Assembly (NCBI RefSeq): GCF_000620665.1
Contig: NZ_KK211162.1
Coordinates: 186,001-250,000 of the forward strand
DNA from: Sphingomonas sp. URHD0057
GTDB taxonomy: Bacteria > Pseudomonadota > Alphaproteobacteria > Sphingomonadales > Sphingomonadaceae
Length of the DNA stretch: 64,000 bases
Direction: 5' to 3'
Below, in pieces: positions 16,038-27,128 of this stretch; within the stretch, counting starts at the first letter, position 1; each line of letters opens with the position of its first letter. Position numbers and translations under genes: made by a program. The notes under the pieces were generated by a model. The model worked only from the letters and a program-made list of their open reading frames with translations. It was not told the origin of the DNA and searched no databases.

Positions 16038-16853
16038 ATGCGCAAACATTCGCTCGCGATCCTGCTGCTGGCCGGCTCTTGCCATCAGCAGCAGCGATCC
16101 ACGACGATGACCGAACTGGCGTACGACGGCGCTGGCTATAAGACGCAAGCGGACAAGATCGCGCACGGCGCGCGGCTGACGCAAGTCCTCGGATGCACAC
16201 GCTGTCATGGTTCCAATCTCCAGGGCAAGGACATGGCCGACAAGCCGGAGGACGGCGCGATGTACTCGCCGAACGTCACCCGCCTCGCTCCCGGATATAG
16301 CGACGTCGAATTCGAGAGACTGTTCCGCAACGGCGTGCCGAAGGACGGGCGTCAATTCTGGTTCATGCAGGTCGAGAGCTACCAGTTCCTCAGCGAGGCT
16401 GACCTGGCTGCATTGATCGCCTATCTGAGAACCCTCAAGCCCGGAGGCGACGTTCGTCCGGCCTTCAGGCCGAATCGAGCCGAGCAAAAGGATGTCGATC
16501 AGGGCGTGCTTGGCAATGCCAGGGCCCAGATCGCAAAGTATCGCGCAACCCAACCCGTTGATCTTGGGCCACAGCACGCGTGGGGCCGCTATCTCGTCCA
16601 GACGACCTGCACGGCCTGCCACAACAATGCACTTGAGGGCTGGAAGAATTTCACGCCTGACCTCGACATCGCCGGCGCCTATTCGAAGCCGGAGCTGACG
16701 CAGCTCCTCACCGATGGCACGGGGAAAGGGGACAAGGATGTCGGCGCCATGTCCGGCATCGCGCGGGCCTATTTCTCCCACCTGACCCCGCGCGAGCGAG
16801 AAGCGATTGTCGATTATGTCCTCGCCCGCGCCAATCGGCCGCACCAGCCGTAG
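16038..16853 (+). CDS. Exported diheme cytochrome c
   Basis: 271 residues. The N terminus is a short signal ending LLAGSC, a possible lipobox. Two class I heme motifs, CTRCHG (near residue 54) and CTACHN (near 192), each head a cytochrome c domain, with NVTRLAPGYSDVEFERLFRNGVPKDGR resembling the alcohol/aldehyde dehydrogenase cytochrome subunits and FMQVESYQFLSEADLAALIAYLRTL giving the axial Met candidate. Its dehydrogenase partner is not next to it. Confidence 0.82.
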   Translation: MRKHSLAILLLAGSCHQQQRSTTMTELAYDGAGYKTQADKIAHGARLTQVLGCTRCHGSNLQGKDMADKPEDGAMYSPNVTRLAPGYSDVEFERLFRNGVPKDGRQFWFMQVESYQFLSEADLAALIAYLRTLKPGGDVRPAFRPNRAEQKDVDQGVLGNARAQIAKYRATQPVDLGPQHAWGRYLVQTTCTACHNNALEGWKNFTPDLDIAGAYSKPELTQLLTDGTGKGDKDVGAMSGIARAYFSHLTPREREAIVDYVLARANRPHQP

Positions 16854-16877
16854 CGGCGGCAGTGCGCCGAGGATCGC

Positions 16878-17612
16878 TCAGGTCAATAGCTCGGCGATGC
16901 CCCAGGCGATCAACGCAACGCCCGTAAGCCGTGCCAGCCACTCGCCGCGCGGGACCAGCTTCTCCGCGGCGACGATCGCCGCAAGCGCTACCACCCACAA
17001 CAGGTTCATGACTCCGCCGACGAACAGCAACAGCATCAATGCCCAGCAACAGCCGATGCAATAAGCGCCATGAAGGAGGCCAAGGCGCAGCGCGCCTGGC
17101 CACCCCGGGCGCCATTGGCGGCTGATGAATTGCGCGGGCGAGCGGCACTCGCCGAGGCAGGCGGTCTTGAGCGGCGACAGCTGATAGATGCCGGCCGCGA
17201 CCAACAGCACGCCGCGCGCGGTGCCGTTGGCGATGATCATAGAAGGCCCCGTGAGCAGCCGCTCCGCACTCGCGGCCACGAGCGAAAAGAGCAGCCACAG
17301 CGCGAGATAGCCGGTGAGGAATATCCAGGTCTGCGCGATCGTGCTGCCGCCGCCACGCATCTGGCGGACCCGTGCGTAGAGGAGGATCGCGGGGGCGGCG
17401 GACGGAAGCATCATGGCCGCCATCATCAGCCACCACATGAGCAGCGCGGCCGCGAACGGCGGCTCGCTCCCGCCGCCCATCGTGTGGCCTACGCCGGCAC
17501 CGTCGATCAGGAACCACCAGGCGAGCGCCGCAAGCAGCGCAAGCCCCCCGGCAATGACCAGTCGCTGGTGAAGCAGGACGCCGCTGCTCAAGTCAGGCGG
17601 TGTGGATGACAC
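16878..17612 (-). CDS. DUF2182 integral membrane protein (predicted metal-binding)
   Basis: 244 residues from a GTG at 17612 that overlaps the DUF1326 gene by 20 bases. A TTG at 17591 is an alternative, and the longer open frame upstream is antisense-like and discarded. Six to seven membrane helices. The family signature M-(W/M)-x-x-M-A-A-M-M-x-P-S is seen as LLMWWLMMAAMMLPSAAPA, and the central part carries HGAYCIGCCWALM. DUF2182 genes are regularly paired with DUF1326, as here. A methionine/cysteine-rich membrane core suggests metal handling, but this is inference. Confidence 0.82.
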   Translation of the reverse strand: MSSTPPDLSSGVLLHQRLVIAGGLALLAALAWWFLIDGAGVGHTMGGGSEPPFAAALLMWWLMMAAMMLPSAAPAILLYARVRQMRGGGSTIAQTWIFLTGYLALWLLFSLVAASAERLLTGPSMIIANGTARGVLLVAAGIYQLSPLKTACLGECRSPAQFISRQWRPGWPGALRLGLLHGAYCIGCCWALMLLLFVGGVMNLLWVVALAAIVAAEKLVPRGEWLARLTGVALIAWGIAELLT

Positions 17613-18231
17613 CGTGGGTCGACAGGTGCAGATGCGCGAGCTGCGCATATTTGTCGCTGATTTCGATCTGCATCGGCCCGCCGAGCGTGCGGCTCGACGC
17701 GCTGCCGATCTCCGCGACCTCATATTCGAAGCCGTCAGGGATGCAGATCTGAGCGCGCGATTCCTTGCCCGTGACCTTGTTGCGGATCGGCTCGCCGCTC
17801 ATTTCGACATAGCCCGGTATGCTGAGGCGGCCGCTGCGCCCTTCGACGTCGACTTCGAAGTCGATGTCGGCGAAGACCGGCTCGTGCATCGTCTCGATCG
17901 TCGAGGCGAACACCGCGAACACCGTCGCGAACGGATCGGTGTCCTGGCCGGTCATGATTTTCAGCAGCGCCTCGCGCTGCTTTTCATCCGCGCCGGCGTC
18001 GACGAAGGCCAGCGCCTCCCCGTGGCCCTCGTGGATCGGCCCCGGCCATTTGAACAGCGCCGCGATCTTCAAGCCGCCCAGCGGCGTATCGCCGTGATAG
18101 CCCTGGTCGATCTGGATTCCCGCGACTGCGTGGCAATGGCCCTTGTCGGGGAGCGCGTTGAACTGGCAATTGCAGCCGTATTCACAGGTGCAGTTGATGA
18201 GCTCGCGCCCCTTGAATTCCCAGTAGGTCAT
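17593..18231 (-). CDS. DUF1326 domain protein
   Basis: 212 residues from the ATG at 18231 with GGAGGCGG upstream; the 12 codons before it lack an SD. The N-terminal WEFKGRELINCTCEYGCNCQF is a Cys-rich patch (C-x-C-x3-C-x-C) typical of DUF1326. The rest is beta-rich (GGLKIAALFKWPGPIHEGHGEALAFVD, IPGYVEMSGEPIRNKVTGKESRAQI). Function unknown. The gene fusion and pairing of DUF1326 with DUF2182 are known, and the two are likely one transcript. Confidence 0.85.
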   Translation of the reverse strand: MTYWEFKGRELINCTCEYGCNCQFNALPDKGHCHAVAGIQIDQGYHGDTPLGGLKIAALFKWPGPIHEGHGEALAFVDAGADEKQREALLKIMTGQDTDPFATVFAVFASTIETMHEPVFADIDFEVDVEGRSGRLSIPGYVEMSGEPIRNKVTGKESRAQICIPDGFEYEVAEIGSASSRTLGGPMQIEISDKYAQLAHLHLSTHGVIHTA

Positions 18232-18276
18232 CGCCGCCTCCGCCTGTCGCGGAGGCTCGCATAGCATGCGCCCCGA

Positions 18277-20343
18277 CTACCCCCAAACCCTGACGCGCTG
18301 GTCGGGGGGCAGGTACAGCTTCTGTCCCGGCTGGACGTCGAACGCCGGGTACCAGGCGTCGATGTTTCTCACCGTCGGGATGCGGAACATGTCGGGCGAG
18401 TGGCCGTCGGTCGCGATCCGCTGGCGCAGCGTCTCGTCGCGCATCTTGCAGATCCATGACTGGGCGAAGGCGATGAAGAAGCGCTGGTCGCCGGTCAGGC
18501 CGTTGACGACCGGCGCCGGCTTGCCGCCGAGCGACGCCTTGTACGCGTCGTAGGAAGCAGCGAGGCCGGCGACGTCGGCGATATTCTCGCCCAGCGTCAG
18601 CTTGCCGTTGATGTGCAGCCCCGGCAGCGGCTCGTAGGCGTCATACTGCTTCACCAGCGCATTGCCGGCCTGTTCGAAGCGTTTGAAGTCCTGCGGCGTC
18701 CACCAGTTCCTGAGCCGGCCGGTCGAATCGAACAGCGCCCCGTTATTGTCGAAGCTGTGGCTGATCTCGTGGCCGATGGTCGCGCCGATCCCGCCGTAAT
18801 TATAAGCGGCGTCGGCCTTCGGGTCGAAATAGGGCTTCACCAGGATCGCGGCCGGGAAGTTGAGCGCATTCTGCACGGGCAGATTGACCGCGTTGACCAG
18901 CTGCGGCGGCATCCACCACTCCGTGCGGTCGAGCGGTTTGCCGATTTTTGAGAGCTGATGCTGGTACTCGAGCAGCCCGACGGCCTTCTGGTTGGCGTAT
19001 GCGTCCGTCGGGCTGATCGTCAGCGCGGAATAGTCGCGCCAGCTGTCGGGGTAGCCGACGCCGACGACGATCGTCTCGACCTTCTTCAGCGCTTCCTGCT
19101 TGGTCGCCGGCGCCATCCAATCGAGGGCCTGGACGCGCTTGGCAAAAGCGGCCTTGATGCCCGCGACCATGCCCTGGACTTCGGTCTTGGCCGAGGCTGG
19201 GAAATATTTGTCGACATAGGCCTTGCCGACGGCGTCCTGCAGCGCGCCGCTGGTGGCGTTCAGTGCGAGCTGATCGCGCGGTCGCTGCTTGGGCGTCCCG
19301 GACAGCGTGGTTCCGTAGAAAGCGAAGCTCGCATCCCGGAAGGGCTTGGGCAACGCGCTCGAATGCTCATTCAGAGCGTGAAAGGCGAGCCAGTCCTTCC
19401 AATTCTCCAGCGGCTCGGACGCGACGAGCGCGGCGAGCTTGGGAATCGCGCCCGAATGATAGGCCTCGAACTTCTGGATCGAGCCGAGTTGCGCCGCGCC
19501 GAGCAGCGCGCCCCAGTCGAGCCCCGGTGCGTTGCGTTCGACCTCGGCGCGCGTCCACACGGTCGCGCCTTTGGCGAAGTCGTCGCTTTCCTCGCGGGTC
19601 GCGTGGACGGTAGCGATCTTGGTTTCGAGATCGATGATCCGGTTGGCCGTGCCCTGCGGGTCGGCATTCCCGGCGAGCTGCAGGAACTGAGCGACGTACG
19701 CGTGATATTTGTTGCGGATTTCGGCCATCTTCGGGTCGGCGGAGAGGTAATATTCACGCTCCGGCAGGCCGATGCCGCCCTGCATCAGATAGGGTAGCTG
19801 CTCGCCCGGTGTGTTGAGGCCCTGCGAGATGAACACCCCGAACAGATGCTGGGTGAAGAAGTTGCTCGCGTTCAGGGGATCGGTGTCGGCGCGAATGGTG
19901 CCGCCGATCGCCGCCGCCAGCTGGCGCTTGTCGGCGATAGCCGCGATTGCGTCGAGGTCGGCCTTTTCGGGCGACAGCCCGGCGCGGTCGATCGCGTCGG
20001 TGTTGAGATAGGCCTTGTAGTAATTGGCGATGAGCGCGTCGTTGCCGCTCGTGGGATTGGCTTTGAGGATGCCGTCGAACAGCTCGCGGGTATTCTTCTC
20101 GCGCAACTGGTCGGCCAGGTAGGAGGCGCCGATCTCCGCGCGGTCTTCCGGCATCGCATGCGTCGCGATCCAGTGGCCGTTGGCATAGGCATTGAAGTCG
20201 TCGCCGGGCTTGACCGAGGTATCCATCCACGACGGCTCGATTCCAATCTCGGTGCCTTGCGCAGTCTCGGCGCCCTGCTGCGAGCGGCAGCCGGCAAGGG
20301 CCGCGGCGGCGAACAAGATCAGTACGAGCGGCTGTTTCATCAT
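18277..20343 (-). CDS. M13 family zinc metallopeptidase (PepO/neprilysin-like), lipoprotein
   Basis: 688 residues from the ATG at 20343 (ATGATG, AGAGGA upstream). Lipoprotein signal LILFAAAALAGCR. N-terminal M13 domain from PGDDFNAYANGHWIATHAMPEDRAEIG. The catalytic domain has GATIGHEISHSFDNNG (HExxH) about 160 residues from the end and GENIADVAGL (the third zinc ligand and ExxxD), followed by FFIAFAQSWICKMRDE. It ends in RVRVWG; family members commonly end in C-x-x-W. Likely a periplasmic peptidase on the outer membrane. Confidence 0.93.
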   Translation of the reverse strand: MMKQPLVLILFAAAALAGCRSQQGAETAQGTEIGIEPSWMDTSVKPGDDFNAYANGHWIATHAMPEDRAEIGASYLADQLREKNTRELFDGILKANPTSGNDALIANYYKAYLNTDAIDRAGLSPEKADLDAIAAIADKRQLAAAIGGTIRADTDPLNASNFFTQHLFGVFISQGLNTPGEQLPYLMQGGIGLPEREYYLSADPKMAEIRNKYHAYVAQFLQLAGNADPQGTANRIIDLETKIATVHATREESDDFAKGATVWTRAEVERNAPGLDWGALLGAAQLGSIQKFEAYHSGAIPKLAALVASEPLENWKDWLAFHALNEHSSALPKPFRDASFAFYGTTLSGTPKQRPRDQLALNATSGALQDAVGKAYVDKYFPASAKTEVQGMVAGIKAAFAKRVQALDWMAPATKQEALKKVETIVVGVGYPDSWRDYSALTISPTDAYANQKAVGLLEYQHQLSKIGKPLDRTEWWMPPQLVNAVNLPVQNALNFPAAILVKPYFDPKADAAYNYGGIGATIGHEISHSFDNNGALFDSTGRLRNWWTPQDFKRFEQAGNALVKQYDAYEPLPGLHINGKLTLGENIADVAGLAASYDAYKASLGGKPAPVVNGLTGDQRFFIAFAQSWICKMRDETLRQRIATDGHSPDMFRIPTVRNIDAWYPAFDVQPGQKLYLPPDQRVRVWG

Positions 20344-20454
20344 CAATCCTCTTCCCCAGTCCGATGAGCCGCCTTCCAAGGCGCTGCTTTGCAACGCGGC
20401 AAGCAGCAGCTAGGCGAGCGGCAGGGCTTTTCGACTAACGGACGAACTGACGGC

Positions 20455-22059
20455 ATGAGCGCACCGCGGATCGAGACGAAAATCGCGACGGAGGGCGAAG
20501 AGTTCCGCACGCGGGTCGCGCACAACCGCGCGCTCGCCGAACGATTGCGCGCCGACGTCGCGGAAGCCGCGAAGGGCGGGCCTGAGAAACACCGTGAACG
20601 CCATGTCTCGCGCGGCAAGCTTCTCCCCCGCGACCGCGTCGAGCGCCTGCTCGACCCTGGCTCGCCGTTCCTCGAAATCGGCCAGCTCGCCGCCTGCGAC
20701 ATGTACGAGGGCGAGGTGCCGGGCGCGGGAATCATCGCCGGGATCGGCCGCGTGTCGGGCCGGCAGGTGATGATCGTCTGCAACGACGCGACCGTGAAAG
20801 GCGGCACTTACTATCCGCTGACGGTCAAGAAGCATTTGCGCGCACAGGAAATCGCCGAGCAGAACCGCCTGCCGTGCGTGTACTTGGTCGACAGCGGCGG
20901 TGCGAACCTGCCGCACCAGGCCGAGGTGTTCCCCGACCGCGATCATTTCGGGCGGATCTTCTTCAACCAGGCGCAGATGTCCTCGAAAGGCATTCCACAG
21001 ATCGCCTGCGTGATGGGCAGTTGCACCGCCGGCGGCGCTTACGTCCCGGCGATGAGCGACGAGAGTGTGATCGTCCGCGAGCAGGGCACTATCTTCCTCG
21101 CCGGCCCACCGTTGGTCAAAGCCGCGACCGGTGAGGAAATCAGCGCCGAAGAGCTCGGCGGCGGGGACCTGCACGCGCGCAAATCCGGCGTGGTCGATCA
21201 TCTCGCCGAGAATGACGAGCACGCGCTCACCATCGTCCGCGACATCGTCTCAACCTGTTCCCCGGCGGAGGCCGGGGCCCAGGTTGGGCAGAGAGAGCCA
21301 CGCCCCCCGCGGTACGACGCCGAGGAACTCTACGGGATCATCCCCGAGGACGTCCGCGCGCCCTACGACGTGCACGAGATCATCGCGCGCATCGTTGACG
21401 GCAGCGAGTTCCACGAGTTCAAGGCGCTCTACGGCTCGACGCTCGTGTGCGGCTTCGCGCACATCTGGGGCATGCCGGTCGCGATCCTTGCCAACAACGG
21501 CGTGCTGTTCAGCGAGAGCGCGGTCAAGGGCGCGCATTTCATCGAGCTCGCCTGCCAGCGCCGAACGCCGTTGCTGTTCCTCCAGAACATCTCCGGCTTC
21601 ATGGTCGGTGGGAAATATGAGGCCGAGGGCATCGCCAAGCACGGCGCGAAGCTGGTTACCGCCGTCGCGACCGCAAGCGTGCCGAAGATCACCGTGCTGA
21701 TCGGCGGCAGCTTCGGCGCCGGCAATTACGGCATGGCTGGCCGCGCTTATAGCCCACGCTTCCTGTTCACCTGGCCCAATTCGCGCATCAGCGTGATGGG
21801 CGGCGAACAGGCGGCGAGCGTCCTCGCCACCGTCCACCGCGACGCCGACAAATGGACGGCCAAGCAGGCCGAAGCCTTCAAGCAGCCGATCCGCGACGAT
21901 TACGAAGCGCAGGGTAACCCCTGGCACGCGACCGCCCGACTGTGGGACGACGGCATCATCGACCCGGCGCAAACCCGCGACGTCCTCGGCTTGGCGTTCG
22001 CGGCGTGTCTGAATGCGCCGATCCCCGAGCGAGCGCAGTTCGGCGTGTTCAGGATGTAG
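20455..22059 (+). CDS. mccB: Acyl-CoA carboxylase carboxyltransferase subunit, probably methylcrotonyl-CoA carboxylase beta
   Basis: 534 residues from the ATG at 20455. Complete carboxyltransferase fold: [57 protein letters not shown] (typical of methylcrotonyl-CoA rather than propionyl-CoA carboxylases), [16 protein letters not shown], and C-terminal [59 protein letters not shown]. With ivd nearby it should carboxylate 3-methylcrotonyl-CoA in leucine catabolism. Between the two halves, codons for SPAEAGAQ come from a class 2 repeat (21257-21283) inserted in frame. The biotin subunit follows at 23345, separated by two unrelated small genes. Confidence 0.88.
   Translation: MSAPRIETKIATEGEEFRTRVAHNRALAERLRADVAEAAKGGPEKHRERHVSRGKLLPRDRVERLLDPGSPFLEIGQLAACDMYEGEVPGAGIIAGIGRVSGRQVMIVCNDATVKGGTYYPLTVKKHLRAQEIAEQNRLPCVYLVDSGGANLPHQAEVFPDRDHFGRIFFNQAQMSSKGIPQIACVMGSCTAGGAYVPAMSDESVIVREQGTIFLAGPPLVKAATGEEISAEELGGGDLHARKSGVVDHLAENDEHALTIVRDIVSTCSPAEAGAQVGQREPRPPRYDAEELYGIIPEDVRAPYDVHEIIARIVDGSEFHEFKALYGSTLVCGFAHIWGMPVAILANNGVLFSESAVKGAHFIELACQRRTPLLFLQNISGFMVGGKYEAEGIAKHGAKLVTAVATASVPKITVLIGGSFGAGNYGMAGRAYSPRFLFTWPNSRISVMGGEQAASVLATVHRDADKWTAKQAEAFKQPIRDDYEAQGNPWHATARLWDDGIIDPAQTRDVLGLAFAACLNAPIPERAQFGVFRM
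21257..21283 (+). repeat. Class 2 repeat, half element inserted in frame in mccB
   Basis: GTTCCCCGGC-GGAG-style core: CCCCGGC (21260-21266), four bases, GCCGGGG (21271-21277), then CCCAGG. The 27 bases match the left arm of the element at 25302 in 26 positions. Confidence 0.85.
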
Positions 22060-22067
22060 GAAGCAAC

Positions 22068-22538
22068 ATGTTGATCCTTTCGATATTCATGGCCGCGCAA
22101 GTCGGGTCGGGCCAGCTTCCGCCCGCCCAACCTATTCCGCCGCCCGATTTTCAAACCGCCAATGTCCTGACCCCTGTCCATCAATTGTTGGGTACTTTCG
22201 AAGCCGGGAACTCGGCCGCGATGCTGGGGCTGGTCTATCCCGAGGGTCGTGTCACCGCGACGGGTGAACGGGCGAGCGGCAGCGGGCTCCGCCAAATGAG
22301 CTGGTCCGAATTCGCTCAACGAGTGAATCCCGACAGCCGCTTCCAGGAAACCATCAGCGACCCGGCGGTCGAGATTGATGGCGATGCCGCAATGGTGTGG
22401 GCGCCCTTCGTCGTTCGCATCAATGGCAAGGTCAGCAATTGCGGCTTCGACCATTTCGACCTGGTCCGCGACAACGGAGCCTGGAAGATCATGAACCTGA
22501 CCTTCTCGTCGCGCGTTGCCGACTGCCCCGCTGAGTGA
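22068..22538 (+). CDS. Exported NTF2-like (SnoaL/DUF4440-type) protein
   Basis: 156 residues from the ATG at 22068, which has TAGGAAG upstream; the longer open frame inside mccB is a shadow. Short signal-like N terminus (MLILSIFMAAQVGSGQ). The body has the alpha/beta cone pattern of NTF2-like proteins: LTPVHQLLGTFEAGNSAAMLGLVYPEG, a strand EIDGDAAMVWAPFVVRINGKVSNCGFDHFDLVRDNGAWKIMNLTFS. The cone can bind small molecules, and many members have no known activity. Its place inside the carboxylase locus is conserved gene order or insertion; the sequence alone cannot tell. Confidence 0.72.
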   Translation: MLILSIFMAAQVGSGQLPPAQPIPPPDFQTANVLTPVHQLLGTFEAGNSAAMLGLVYPEGRVTATGERASGSGLRQMSWSEFAQRVNPDSRFQETISDPAVEIDGDAAMVWAPFVVRINGKVSNCGFDHFDLVRDNGAWKIMNLTFSSRVADCPAE

Positions 22539-22748
22539 TTTCGTTTGTCCTCATGCGCTGATCACTGCGGCGGCTGCCTGACGACTGATCTTTTTTCTCT
22601 GTCCTACAGCCGGGTGCTTCGGTTACGCGCAGCCACATGAGGCACGTCAGCCCAGATCCAAATGCTCTGCCGCGCATGCGTATGCACATGCGCGGGCGGG
22701 CGCCGGCACAACGCGCGCGTCAGTGCGAACATTCGTGAACATTCGCGC

Positions 22749-22856
22749 ATGACGACGTCCCTACTCATCGCCAACCGGGGCGAGATCGAGTGCCGCGCCA
22801 TTCGAACCGCGCGGCGGCTGGGGATCCGCATGGCCGAGGTTCGGAGTGTTCCGGAT
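22749..22856 (+). pseudogene. Decayed 5' end of a biotin carboxylase gene
   Basis: Reads MTTSLLIANRGEIECRAIRT then ARRLGIR, against MIKSLLIANRGEIACRVIRT and ARRLGVR at the start of the intact gene at 23345. The match covers about 27 codons and fades after GIRMAEVRS. At nucleotide level the two differ at many third positions, so this is not a fresh duplication. The frame runs on into the next gene. Confidence 0.8.
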
Positions 22857-23344
22857 GTGAGAATCATAGTCGCAAGGTTTCTCGCATTCTCGCTTGCACT
22901 TGTCGGAGCTGCCCTGAGCGGAAGTGTGGCGTTCGCCGGCACGCGCGATGAAGCGGAGACGCAGCTCCTGGAGCGCTCGATCCGCGCCGCAGCGCATGCA
23001 TGCGTGGCCGGTCGGCCTACCGATGCGCTCGCCGGCCTCGATCATGATTTCCTGCTGACCTTTCCGAACAGTCCAACTCAAGATTACGCCGGCATGGTCA
23101 GGGACTATGGAAACCTGTGCAAGCGATCGGGCGAGAATACGCTCGAGAGCAGCGTTCCGGTGTTCGAGGAGGTGGCGGTCAATGGCGATATCGGCATCGC
23201 GCGGCTCCAATGGTCGACACATTTAAGGGGCGCGCCGAAAGAGTCTGTCCGTCGCCTGGGCGAGCTGCAGGTGTGGAGACGCACGCCCGACGGTTGGCGG
23301 TTGTGGCGTAGCGCGCGCTGGCCTCTCCGCGCACCCGCGAGCCG

Positions 23345-23348
<4 letters not shown>
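22857..23348 (+). CDS. Exported NTF2-like protein inserted before mccA
   Basis: 163 residues from a GTG at 22857. ATG at 22830 would keep part of the carboxylase relic. VRIIVARFLAFSLALVGAALSGSVAFAG is a good signal peptide, so the GTG start is preferred. The mature part (EAETQLLERSIRAAAHACVAGRPTDALAGL, DFLLTFPNSPTQDYAGMVRDY, ..VNGDIGIARLQWSTHLRG, LQVWRRTPDGWRLWRSARWPL) has the order of a DUF4440/NTF2-like domain. No catalytic claim. Its stop overlaps the mccA start (ATGA), so the two are translationally coupled. Confidence 0.65.
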
Positions 23349-25339
<1,991 letters not shown>

Positions 25340-25436
25340 GCGCTGTTTCACGGCGCCCTGGACCCCGGCCTTCGCCGGGGAACAGATGTGGATACGGTCA
25401 CGAGCCGATGAGTTAAGCGTCGCAAAGGAGATTGAG

Positions 25437-25787
25437 ATGGCGAAGAAAGCGACGGTCAAAGCGGGCGCAAAGCCGAAGAGAGCAAAGGTCGCGTCCAAGT
25501 CGAAGGCGGTCGTCGACCGCCGGACGGGCGGCAGGCGCTCGAGCGACAATTACGGCGATGCGTTCATCAAGCTGCTGCAGAGCCCGCTGGTCGCCGAGCT
25601 CGTGGCGGCGGCCGCAACGGCCGCGCTCGCGGCGCTGGCGCAGGAAGGGATCGGCGGTCGCGGCCGTGGCGGCAACGCGGTCAAGCGCGCCGGCAAAGCC
25701 GCGGCCAAGGCGATCGGCGACCGGCTCACCACCGAGGTCGACGAAATAAAGAAAGCGGCGAAGGCTAGGCGCGGCGCAAAAGCGTAA
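25437..25787 (+). CDS. Small Ala/Lys-rich basic protein
   Basis: 116 residues from the ATG at 25437 with AAGGAG upstream. The N-terminal 40 residues are Lys/Ala/Val-rich (MAKKATVKAGAKPKRAKVAS), like histone H1-type tails. The middle has DNYGDAFIKLLQSPLVAELVAAAATAALAAL, an amphipathic or hydrophobic helix, and the end is again basic (KRAGKAAAKAIGDRL..EIKKAAKARR). No domain assigned; nucleoid association is only a guess from composition. It overlaps rsmD tail to tail by 23 bases. Confidence 0.7.
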   Translation: MAKKATVKAGAKPKRAKVASKSKAVVDRRTGGRRSSDNYGDAFIKLLQSPLVAELVAAAATAALAALAQEGIGGRGRGGNAVKRAGKAAAKAIGDRLTTEVDEIKKAAKARRGAKA

Positions 25788-26304
25788 GCCGCGCGCGGCC
25801 GACGTCGCGGGTCGCGTCGACGATCAGGGTACCGGGATCGACCGTGTCGGCGCGGCTGGTCTCGATGCTCATCCAACCGCCGGGCGCGAGCCAATCGGCC
25901 TTGGTGATCGCCTGGACGACGACATTGCCTGCGCCTGGACCGTACGGCGGATCGGCGAAGATGAGGTCGAACGGCTCGGAGCGGGGCAGGGCCAGCGCCG
26001 AGCCGCCGAGGATGTGGACGCGGTCCGATGCGCCGAGTTTTTCCGCATTGCGGCGGATGGCCGCCGACGCCTTGACGTCATTTTCGACGAAGGTCGCTTG
26101 CGCTGCGCCCCGCGACAAAGCTTCGAAGCCAAGCGCGCCGCTGCCCGCGAACAGGTCGGCGACGCGCAAATCCTCGAACGAGCCGAGGCGGCTCGCCAGC
26201 ATCGAGAACAAGGTCTCGCGCACTCGGTCGGCGGTCGGGCGGGTGGCCTGGCCCACCGGCGCCTCGATGACCCGCCCGCGCCAGTGGCCGGCGATGATCC
26301 TCAT
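25765..26304 (-). CDS. rsmD: 16S rRNA (guanine(966)-N(2))-methyltransferase
   Basis: 179 residues from the ATG at 26304, which overlaps the stop of the upstream pseudouridine synthase gene (ATGA). Starts MRIIAGHWRGRVIEAPVG..TRPTADRVRETLFSML, the RsmD signature. The SAM-binding VADLFAGSGALGFEALSRGA and catalytic FADPPYG (DPPY) follow. It methylates G966 of 16S rRNA. The pair with a RluB-type gene is standard. Confidence 0.95.
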   Translation of the reverse strand: MRIIAGHWRGRVIEAPVGQATRPTADRVRETLFSMLASRLGSFEDLRVADLFAGSGALGFEALSRGAAQATFVENDVKASAAIRRNAEKLGASDRVHILGGSALALPRSEPFDLIFADPPYGPGAGNVVVQAITKADWLAPGGWMSIETSRADTVDPGTLIVDATRDVGRARLTLLRRA

Positions 26305-27113
26305 TTGAGCGTGTTGCGGAAGGCCTCGAGCTCGCCGCGGTCCATCTCGTCGATCTGTCCCGGCTCTAGCCCTTCCAGCGTCAGCGGGCCGTAAGCCGTG
26401 CGGATCAGGCGCGAGACCTGGAGGCCGAGATGCTCGAGGACGCGCCGCACCTCGCGGTTCTTGCCTTCGGTCAGGCTCATCTCGATCCAGCAATTGCGGC
26501 CGGTACGGCGCTCGAGGTTGGCGTCGATCGAGCCGTAATGGACACCGTCGATAGTGATGCCCTCGGCCAACTGCTCCAGCTGCGCCTGGCTGACGGTGCC
26601 GAAGGCGCGGGCGCGATAGGTGCGGACGACTCCGGTCTTCGGCAGCTCGAGCTGGCGCTTCAGCTCGCCGTCGTTGGTGAGCAGCAACAAACCCTCGGTC
26701 AGGAAGTCGAGGCGCCCGACCGGCATCAGTCGCGGCAGCCCGCTGGGCAGCTTGTCGTAAATCGTCGGACGGCCCTTGAGGTCATGCGCGGCGGTCAGCG
26801 TGCGCTGCGGCTTGTAGAAGCGGTAGAGCCGGCTGGCCTTGGCCGGGCGCACCGGACGGCCGTCGACCGTCAAGCCGGCGACGTCGTTGAGCAGGGTCGC
26901 CGGCGTGGTGATCTTTTCTCCATTGAGTGCAATGCGGCCTTCAGCGATCATGCGCTCGATTTCCCGCCGGGAAGCGATGCCGGCGCGGGCGAGCAGCTTG
27001 GCGATTCTTTGCGGCCCGTCCGTGCGCTCCTGCGGCCGGGCGGACGTGTTACGTCCGCCTTTTCGCGGGGGCGGCACAGAAGCGCGCTTGGTTCGTTGCG
27101 GTGGCGAAGTCAT
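26301..27113 (-). CDS. rluB: RluB/RsuA-family 23S rRNA pseudouridine synthase
   Basis: 270 residues from the ATG at 27113. A basic 35-residue leader (TSPPQRTKRASVPPPRKGGR) precedes an S4 RNA-binding domain (RIAKLLARAGIASRREIERMIAEGRIALNG) and the synthase: LMPVGRLDFLTEGLLLLTNDGEL contains the catalytic Asp (GRLD). The end ..EGKNREVRRVLEHLGLQVSRLIRTAYGPLTLEGL fits RluB. RluB or RluE/RsuA are not fully separable by eye. Confidence 0.9.
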   Translation of the reverse strand: MTSPPQRTKRASVPPPRKGGRNTSARPQERTDGPQRIAKLLARAGIASRREIERMIAEGRIALNGEKITTPATLLNDVAGLTVDGRPVRPAKASRLYRFYKPQRTLTAAHDLKGRPTIYDKLPSGLPRLMPVGRLDFLTEGLLLLTNDGELKRQLELPKTGVVRTYRARAFGTVSQAQLEQLAEGITIDGVHYGSIDANLERRTGRNCWIEMSLTEGKNREVRRVLEHLGLQVSRLIRTAYGPLTLEGLEPGQIDEMDRGELEAFRNTLK

Positions 27114-27128
27114 TGGGGCTGAATATCG

